NCBI RefSeq assembly: GCF_014805625.2
Contig: NW_023998454.1
Span: 945,752 to 1,009,751 of the forward strand
Direction: 5' to 3'
Source: Glossina fuscipes
Taxonomy: Eukaryota > Arthropoda > Insecta > Diptera > Glossinidae
Length of the DNA stretch: 64,000 nucleotides
Below the pieces are notes generated by a model. That model saw nothing but the letters and a program-made list of their open reading frames with translations, was not told where the DNA came from and searched no databases. Position numbers and translations under genes: made by a program. The number at the start of each line of letters is the position of its first letter. The first letter of the stretch is position 1. Positions 59,288 to 64,000 of the stretch are shown in pieces.

Positions 59288-60003
59288 TTAGTTTGGGGAA
59301 AAAGAATTCCATTATTTTTTCGGTAGATGGCTGCACTGATAGATTTCTCGTAAAGTATCGATCAAACAATTTCAGATATATGCTCGTTGGAAAGGTGACA
59401 TTTCGCAGTAAAAAAAATTGTTTTGCTGTCTTTTGTTTGGTGCATTCAGTTGTGAGTTACAGCGTGTTAAAAATGGAAGTGAAGAGAAAATTCGGTACAC
59501 TTTACAGTTTTTCTTTGACAAAGGCGAAAATGCAAGCCAGGCGGCTAAAATTGTGAATGGTGTTTATGGTTCCGATACTGTAACAGCCAATTATGTGCAA
59601 TTTTGGTTTCGTAGATTCCGTTCAGGAATTTTTGATGTTAAAGATGCACCTCGTACAGGTAGTCCGGTCGGCGAAAATGTCGATAAAATCGGAGAAATGA
59701 TCGAAGTTGACCGGCATGTTAGCAGTCGTAACATCGCCCAGGAGCTAAAAATCGACCATAAAACAGTTTTAAACCATTTACACAAAGCTGGATTCAAAAA
59801 GAAGCTCGATGTTTGGGTGTCACACCAATTAACAGAAAAAAACATGATGGATCGAATTTCCATCTGCGAAGCCTTGGCCAAACGGAATGAGATAGACCCA
59901 TTTCTTAAACGGATGGTGACTGGAGATGAGAAATGGATCACATACGATAACCCTGTGCGAAAACGATCGTGGTCAAAGAGCGATGAAGCACCTCAAACGG
60001 CCA
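59288..60003 (+). mobile_element. Mariner (SETMAR-type) with 5' terminal repeat, 3'-truncated and frameshifted
   Basis: Left end ttagtttggggaaaaagaat is the inverted terminal repeat, preceded by TA. The normal ATG (59473, MEV) is followed by a 4-nt deletion relative to the copy at 35133, which throws the start out of frame; the long frame from 59418 only bypasses it. Then VQFWFRRFRSGIFDVKD, SRNIAQELKIDHKTVLNHL, FKKKLDVWVSHQLTEKN (the WVPHEL linker, here WVSHQL) and MVTGDEKWITYDNP with the first catalytic Asp intact. Mariner homology ends after SKSDEAPQTA, near 60003; later catalytic blocks and the right terminal repeat are missing. Confidence 0.9.
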
Positions 60004-60149
60004 GGAATTTTTGTTTAGATAAACAGAGGTGCTTTTGGTTCATAGCGGGCTTTTTTCGCGAATATGCGCGTAAGATCTTCCAAGGCCAAATTTTAAGTCT
60101 ATATATAAACATTTGCGTCCAGAAGACTGTCAACGAAACACCATATAAA

Positions 60150-60290
60150 TATAGTTAGATCGATTCATAATTTGACCGCGGTCAAGAATAATAAACACTT
60201 TCTAGCGTCTCAGATCTTCCCTTGGCGTGCAGCAAAAGTTATGGCAAAATGAGTACACCCTTATTGTTCGGTGGCGGGTAGGATAAATGC
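60150..60290 (-). repeat. Dispersed repeat family A, terminal fragment
   Basis: Contains agaataataaacactttcta.. and gcaaaagttatggcaaaatg then agtacacccttattgttcgg, parallel to 32800-32905, ending gtggcgggtagga. Only the tatacccaccact end of the family is present. Confidence 0.5.
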
Positions 60291-60469
60291 AAGTACTATG
60301 CATTGAGAATTCTGTACAATGTGGGGCGAAAGTACCGCTGTGCTAGGTGATAGAAATAAAACGCGCACGTTTACTCCTAATACCCCTAAGTTTACGAAAT
60401 GTTTTTCTTTTATGCTGGTAACCTACATTATATGTAGCTAGAGAATGTACAGTAAGTGCGAATGTACGC

Positions 60470-60640
60470 GGGGGCTTGATATAAACCCACCTTTTATTAT
60501 ACCAATTAATTTAGAATTGTCCTAGAATCTGTTCATCGGATGACGGCGTACAAGTAGCAAATTGCGCGATATTCTGATAAAATCTCACTTTTTGGTCCAA
60601 AGAAAAACGCTGAGACGTGAGCCTTTAATTGAGCTGAACT
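60470..60640 (-). repeat. Dispersed repeat family C, fragment
   Basis: Ataaacccaccttttattat followed by accaatta..tagaattgtc, and gttcatcggatgacggcgta, matching the left edge of 49640-50250. Confidence 0.4.
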
Positions 60641-61540
60641 TTGAATTAACAATTAGCAGATAAAAAAGCGGAAAATGCTTGTAAACTTGCAGTTAGTGAT
60701 GACGCCAAAATTAGTTGTATTCGCTTTTGTAACGAATGTTACTACGAAGAGCCTTACAATCTCACAATACACTGCTCGATTTCGTTGGGCATATAAAATA
60801 CCGAACTACTGTTATGTGCCGTTTTATTTCTTCAATATTATGTATTTAGGACGCGCATGAGGAGATATGAATTTGGAAACTTACACCACCAGCCCGCAGA
60901 AAAGATAATGAGTTTATTTCCAAATTTTTCAAATAATCAACAAAAATTCAATGAAGCATCACATTCTTGGACCAGCTTTGGCGACTGACGGACAGTCAGT
61001 TTCTTATCGTGGAACAGTGTCATTTTCACAATACCACCAAAACCGAACAAGTACGGGATTGATATTTTTTTAGCAGCAACAGTCAAAAAGGATGCCGCAT
61101 CTCGAAATAAACTAAACCGTCCTTTTATTATCAACATGACACTACCATACAAAAATTAATGAATATTTAAAATCAACGTCTTCATAATACAGGAAGAGGG
61201 GGAATTGAATCTGGGCCGAATGGCGCATTAATTTCCTGTAAGACGTAAAAAAAGAAGGGGGGCCAATTTTCAGTGCCGAATGGTAATTATATGTATACTC
61301 AAAAGGAAAATAAAGCAAAATATCAGTTCTATCAATAAATTGAGACAAAGTAAATTTTTGTTTCTCTTACGGATCACTTTTACGCTTTAAGAGATTTTTT
61401 CATTAGATCTTGTGTACGCTTTCACGCTTGAAAGCAATTCCTGAAGCGTTTTTTACATCCCCGTCATTGGAGCGATTGTATGATAAGATACGTCAATCGC
61501 TCATATATACGTATACATATAACATATACATGGTCCTTAT
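60641..61540. other. Non-coding stretch, nothing recognised
   Basis: No supported coding sequence. Confidence 0.4.
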
Positions 61541-62300
61541 GCGTTGAGAATCCAATATCTAATGCAAGGCACCCGTTGTACACTACGGCAAAAAAATGAC
61601 CAAATATATCGCAACAACAGGCAGGTATACCAGCTGTTACTCGGACAACGTGAACATACTAGATTAGGCGCAATGATTTCGCAAGCAGGTCGTTATAAAA
61701 CGGCCAGCCTAACAACGCACCCTTTGCCGCGGAACAACAGTCGCAGACAAACCAATCCAAACCACAAGCAGTTTGCCATTGATGCACTCAGCCTGGCCAC
61801 TGCGCCCAAAATTAGACAAATCCGGGGAGACTGTTCTGCTGGGAGAGCGGTCAATGAGGCATACTAAAGAAAGATTGTTGACGTCGCAACAACAACGCCA
61901 GCATGTAAGCAGTGACCTCTTTACTTTCTTCGACGACAATCACCAATATCAACGACCTGAATCATCACTACTGCGAACAAAAGACTCCAGTCTTGTAGCC
62001 ACAGTGATCATAGATGATCTACTAATCAAAGGAGTTATCGACATCGGGGCAGCATGAAGTATTATCAGGGCAGGTTTCCAAGACTTCGTATGGCACTCCA
62101 CGTGAAAACCATTCGAATGGCAGACGGCACATCACGTATCAGTAATAGTGTATTTATCACTAATACAAGCGTGGGAAAGTAGAATTTTGAGTTGCGGTTA
62201 ATAGTCCCGGATGATGTAATGGACCTTATACTGGGTATCGCCAAAGCACCATTACAAAGCATTCCATGTCCTAATCGATGGATATATTACCAGTACCCCC
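61541..62300 (+). mobile_element. LTR-retroelement gag/protease relic
   Basis: One plus frame at about 61770-61875 shows two adjacent zinc-knuckle remnants: C-x2-C-x4-H with PGHCAQN, then CWESGQ followed by GILKKDC. Each is damaged by a stop or by loss of one ligand. About 60 codons later another frame reads IIDDLLIKGVIDIGAA, the retropepsin active-site loop (normally DTGAS; here DIGAA followed by a stop). Further on LIVPDDVMDLILGIA corresponds to the ILG flap-distal motif of Ty3-type proteases. The order nucleocapsid then protease fits Ty3/gypsy elements. No reverse transcriptase or integrase follows, so this is a decayed fragment. It is described only as a relic. Confidence 0.65.
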
Positions 62301-62459
62301 ACGAAGCTCAGTTCTCGATACCATTGGAAAATTAATCCAACGCTCAAGCATGGATGGTGAAACTGCTTACGAGTTATCACGCAGACAAAATGCAGGAATA
62401 AAAATGAAGTCGTCGTAATAAATACCAAAGTAATAATTCAGAAGCCAAATAATACTAGC

Positions 62460-62925
62460 CAGAAACCACCATACCCAAAGCCATTCGCACCACAAAAACA
62501 AAGCTTATGCGTACAACAGCAGTCAAGTGCAAAGATTTAGCAACAATAAAAACGGAAGAAAGGGGCGACGATAATAAAACACGCGCCACAATCCCCAGAA
62601 GCAACAAATCCTTCGATGAAACCTGCAGCCACCAGATCAGTATCCACAATAACATATGTAGGTCTTGCGATGTCAAGAAAAGCCAAAGCAATGAAATCAG
62701 CAGAAAAGAGAGTATCAACTGCAAAAGCAATTACAAGACCGCCGGAATTCGCAATGAAAACATCAATATTCACAAATACAGCATCTACAACTACCGCAAT
62801 CGCCACAGAACTACCAATTTCAAGAACCACTACAGTCCTAAACAAATCGTCGCGAACAGCAAAGATATTTGCAGGTGTTATTGCAATATGTGTGACAAGT
62901 CTGCGGGATGGCTTCCAGTAATTTT
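62460..62925 (+). repeat. A/C-rich period-3 low-complexity tract
   Basis: Built of imperfect ACA/AAC/CAA/AGC triplets; gives overlapping open frames of 90-200 codons on both strands with Thr/Lys/Ala bias and no motif. Follows directly on the retroelement relic and might be its diverged coding sequence, but nothing supports that. Confidence 0.4.
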
Positions 62926-63109
62926 AGTTTCTTTTCAGTTTTTTTTTGGCGGGAAAACTCCCTACCAACTTTTTTGTTTAATTTTAGAACATTTAATTCG
63001 TCAAATGTTATTTATATTTCCAATAAATTTTTTGGAAAAATTTTTTAATTATTTTAATTTTTACTATAGTCAAATGTACGCAGCAAAATATTGTGAAAAT
63101 AAACAATAG

Positions 63110-63296
63110 GTGTTAGAAACATAAAACGAACGATTGGTTTACCCCGGATGGTGACTGCAGCTAGCACAGACGCCATTTATTGGACTTAACGTTGAGAGTA
63201 ATTGTACATAAATTCGATATTTTTGATTAAAAAACAGTTTAACAGTTTTTAATATTTTATAATAATAATATCACATATTTATGTGTTATATTTAGG
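63110..63296 (+). repeat. Possible LTR end with primer-binding-like GGCGCC
   Basis: Sequence ends in an AT-rich run and then tatatttaggcgccgcg. A GGCGCC directly after an AT-rich end resembles the 5' LTR/primer-binding-site junction of many Ty3-type elements. No second LTR was found and TG..CA ends are not clear. Confidence 0.2.
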
Positions 63297-63309
63297 CGCC
63301 GCGTAGAAT

Positions 63310-64000
63310 TAGTCATGGGCGATAAGGAAAATTGGATAAAATAAGTATATATATGTATGTAAGCAAATAAAATTAACAAACATATAAATAAAATACTTAG
63401 ATTAAAAAAAGGTAAATAAAATAAGCTGCATAATAATAATTTTAATAATAAAATATTTTTTCGTATCTGATGATATGAAAAATTTATTGAAATTGGTCAA
63501 AGCATTTCACGAACATGGGATATAGCATTTTTTAGTTCTTAACAAATAAACAATGGCAAGTAACTTAGTTGTATATGGTGCATACGTATATGCTGATGGA
63601 ATTTTTGGGTACATGCGTACTTTTATATACCCTATAATACACACTCACTTAAAAACGTAGAGCTGTATATACTTCTTCTTTGCAAACTGTTGAGAGAATG
63701 CGACATCGTATCGGGAAACTATTAATGGAATCTGTGTCCATATAAACAACGAGCATGAAAGTGCAAGCTGTCAAATGCCTGCTAATTAAGAGCGTTATTA
63801 TTGGCATTCATAATACAAACACAACAATCCGTAATAATCTTCTAATCTCAGCGTTGAACAAAATGTTGGAATATTTTCGTCTTTCGTTGTCTCTGTTTAT
63901 ACTTACTCTGTTTATATTTACATTGATCTCACTAAACCAAGATTGTTGAACTAAGATGGCTCTCTTCACAATTCTTTATTCAAAACATGTAAATCCTCTT
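63310..64000. other. Non-coding stretch to window end
   Basis: AT-rich; a 64-codon frame at 63755-63949 is not recognised and has no supporting features. Confidence 0.4.

Noticed and set aside
62507..63109. 200-codon frame
   Set aside because: Low-complexity triplet sequence followed by AT-rich DNA; overlapping frames open on both strands.
1..64000. CRISPR array, bacterial operon, rRNA cluster or viral genome
   Set aside because: No regular spaced repeats, ribosome-binding sites, rRNA or packed viral genes; introns and eukaryotic transposons throughout.

Overview
This is a eukaryotic, AT-rich, gene-poor nuclear window, most likely from a higher (schizophoran) fly. The reasons are: GT-AG introns of 52-66 nt in the one multi-exon gene that can be fully resolved; several mauritiana-type and SETMAR-type mariner relics; insect-type LINE and tRNA-derived SINE relics; and a dispersed repeat of the general kind common in flies (a hairpin next to a TATACCC motif, then a CTATAAAGTATA..TTCTTGATCAGC core followed by GTCCGTCTGT). 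The genus cannot be fixed from sequence alone.

Two host genes are well supported, both on the minus strand. IFT56 (TTC26/DYF-13; 27400-29799) is complete: six coding exons whose phases all close, 551 residues, with an X-box-like site about 85 bp upstream of the start codon. A single-exon CEP20/FOR20-like gene (17522-17932; 136 residues, LisH motif, own AATAAA signal) lies about 9.5 kb further left. Both products belong to the cilium/centriole machinery. Between them, at 24366-25371 on the same strand, is a compact set of unrecognised coding-looking exons. These include an open frame interrupted by one in-frame TAG and continuing 73 codons beyond it, and a small gene starting about 120 nt further on.

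The rest is transposon graveyard and simple sequence. At 1-1190 and 54050-55880 there are broken LINE copies. Five mariner relics (15540, 30520, 35133, 39660, 59288) fall into two families. Two GC-rich relics of one transposon ORF lie at 25385-25957 and 46850-47820. A broken LTR-retroelement (two zinc knuckles, then a retropepsin) is at 61541-62300. Seven pieces of a tRNA-derived SINE occur, one with a perfect 12-bp target duplication and one nested inside another repeat. Three related families of dispersed non-autonomous repeats (A, B, C below) are scattered mostly through 32-46 kb. Large blocks (5-11 kb, 12-15.5 kb, 18-23.5 kb, 40.3-44.7 kb, 50.3-52.5 kb) contain no gene I can support; they hold AT-rich sequence, microsatellites and period-3 A-rich tracts.

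No rRNA, genuine tRNA, CRISPR array or bacterial-type operon is present.
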